From: Gammaproteobacteria bacterium
GTDB lineage: Bacteria > Pseudomonadota > Gammaproteobacteria > Steroidobacterales > Steroidobacteraceae
DNA length: 5,735 nt
NCBI GenBank assembly: GCA_030830595.1
Contig: JAURMS010000116.1
Coordinates: 1 to 5,735 of the forward strand
Direction of reading: 5' to 3'
The notes under the pieces are model-generated. The model searched no databases. It was not told where the DNA came from and saw only the letters and a program-made list of their open reading frames with translations. Position 1 is the first letter of the stretch. Each line of letters opens with the position of its first letter. Position numbers and translations under genes: made by a program. This document shows, one piece after another, positions 5,213 to 5,735 of the stretch.

Positions 5213-5735
5213 GCCCCGCGCAGTCCACCGTGACGGGCTCGGCACGCTCGTCGTCGAGGCGCACGGCGCATAGCCGGCCGCCCCACACGCAGCCTCCGTC
5301 AAGGGCCAGGAAGCGCCCCCCTACTCGCAGGCCGAGAGTCGACCAGTGCCCGAAGGCAATGCGTCCGGTGAAGGTCTCCAGTGCCGGATGCAGGAACCAG
5401 GGCATCGACCCCCTCGGCGCGGATTCAGGGCCGCCCTTGCCCGGCACCAGGCAGCCGTCCCGGTCCACCAGGCGCATGCGGGTGAAGGCGTTGATGGCAA
5501 AGCGCACCCGGTCCATGCCCTCGCGGCCGGCATGCCAGCAGCGGGGTTCGTCGCCGTACATGGCGGCGAGCGTCTCGCGCGGACGGGATTGCAGCGCTTG
5601 CTGTACGTTCCCGGCCTCGGCCACGGCGGTGGCGAGGTCCCAGCCGGGTGCGATGCCCGCGTGCACCAGCGTGCAGTCGAGTTGCGGGTCGTGGTGCAGC
5701 AGGGGTTGGCGGATCAGCCAGTCGAGCAGGTCGTC
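5184..5735 (-). CDS. apaH: Bis(5'-nucleosyl)-tetraphosphatase ApaH, C-terminal part (5' end beyond window)
   Basis: ApaH splits diadenosine tetraphosphate symmetrically into two ADP, limiting this stress-linked nucleotide, and also removes Np4-type caps from RNA. The frame is open from the right edge to a TGA read from 5186-5184 and gives 183 residues. Family features in order (fragment numbering) are DDLLDWLIRQPLL (1-13), the metal-site histidine H25 in LVHAGI, WDLATA (32-37), AMYGD (58-62), NAFTRMR (82-88), IAFGHWSTL (126-134) with metal-site H130, and ALDGGCVWGG (144-153). E. coli ApaH is about 280 residues, so roughly the first 95-100, with the GDxHG, GDxxDRG and GNHD metallophosphatase motifs, lie outside the window. 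The GTG at 5666 is the valine of LVHAGI, not a start. It converges on folA, the E. coli order, but here the genes overlap by 29 bases. Confidence 0.96.
   Translation of the reverse strand, partial: DDLLDWLIRQPLLHHDPQLDCTLVHAGIAPGWDLATAVAEAGNVQQALQSRPRETLAAMYGDEPRCWHAGREGMDRVRFAINAFTRMRLVDRDGCLVPGKGGPESAPRGSMPWFLHPALETFTGRIAFGHWSTLGLRVGGRFLALDGGCVWGGRLCAVRLDDERAEPVTVDCAGLRPPPRGPA
5204..5217. other. GC hairpin at the folA/apaH overlap, stop codon in loop
   Basis: GGGGC at 5204-5208 pairs with GCCCC at 5213-5217 around the loop CTGA, which includes the folA stop. A bulged G at 5203 allows two more pairs (5201-5202 with 5218-5219). No T-run follows on either strand, so intrinsic termination is not supported. 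On the apaH side the hairpin lies just beyond the end of the overlap and partly inside coding sequence. It may be chance in GC-rich DNA. Confidence 0.25.

Overview
The window is GC-rich, densely coding bacterial chromosome. Gene content and order (RlmI of 396 residues, lgt immediately followed by thyA, and folA convergent with apaH as in Escherichia coli) point to a gammaproteobacterium. The GC-rich composition and Pseudomonas/Xanthomonas-like protein features suggest a high-GC lineage such as Xanthomonadales or Chromatiales; this placement is inference. There are no tRNA or rRNA genes, insertion sequences, CRISPR arrays or prophage genes, and no stretch over 300 bases lacks a gene.

Left part (1-1264): the 3' end of a plus-strand gene, probably a glycosyltransferase, runs in from outside the window. 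It converges, across 12 bases, on a minus-strand PLP-dependent serine/threonine dehydratase of the TdcB/serine racemase type. Between the dehydratase start and the next plus-strand gene is a compact divergent control region. It holds two candidate -10 elements facing each other and a possible 20-codon leader ORF with a textbook Shine-Dalgarno sequence; the leader's stop codon overlaps a TTG start codon.

Middle part (1322-5212): rlmI, a 23S rRNA cytosine-C5 methyltransferase, starts at that TTG. It is followed by a tightly packed set lgt - thyA - SET-domain methyltransferase - folA. An extended -10 promoter lies just before lgt, so close that the lgt message is predicted to be leaderless. lgt/thyA and SET/folA are each joined by a TGATG stop-start overlap, and the SET gene has its own good Shine-Dalgarno. 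ThyA converts dUMP to dTMP and produces dihydrofolate, which FolA reduces back to tetrahydrofolate, so the two belong together. Lgt is a membrane lipoprotein-maturation enzyme and is a traditional genomic neighbour of thyA.

The odd member is the SET gene. It encodes a small, complete, eukaryotic-type protein-lysine methyltransferase with a post-SET cysteine cluster and a lysine-rich, histone H1-like tail, placed inside the thymidylate cycle operon.

Right edge (5184-5735): the C-terminal two thirds of apaH (diadenosine tetraphosphatase) lies on the minus strand and overlaps the 3' end of folA by 29 bases. Nothing here is a recognisably new multi-gene system. The points most worth following are the SET gene and its tail, the possible leader ORF before rlmI, and the leaderless lgt promoter.
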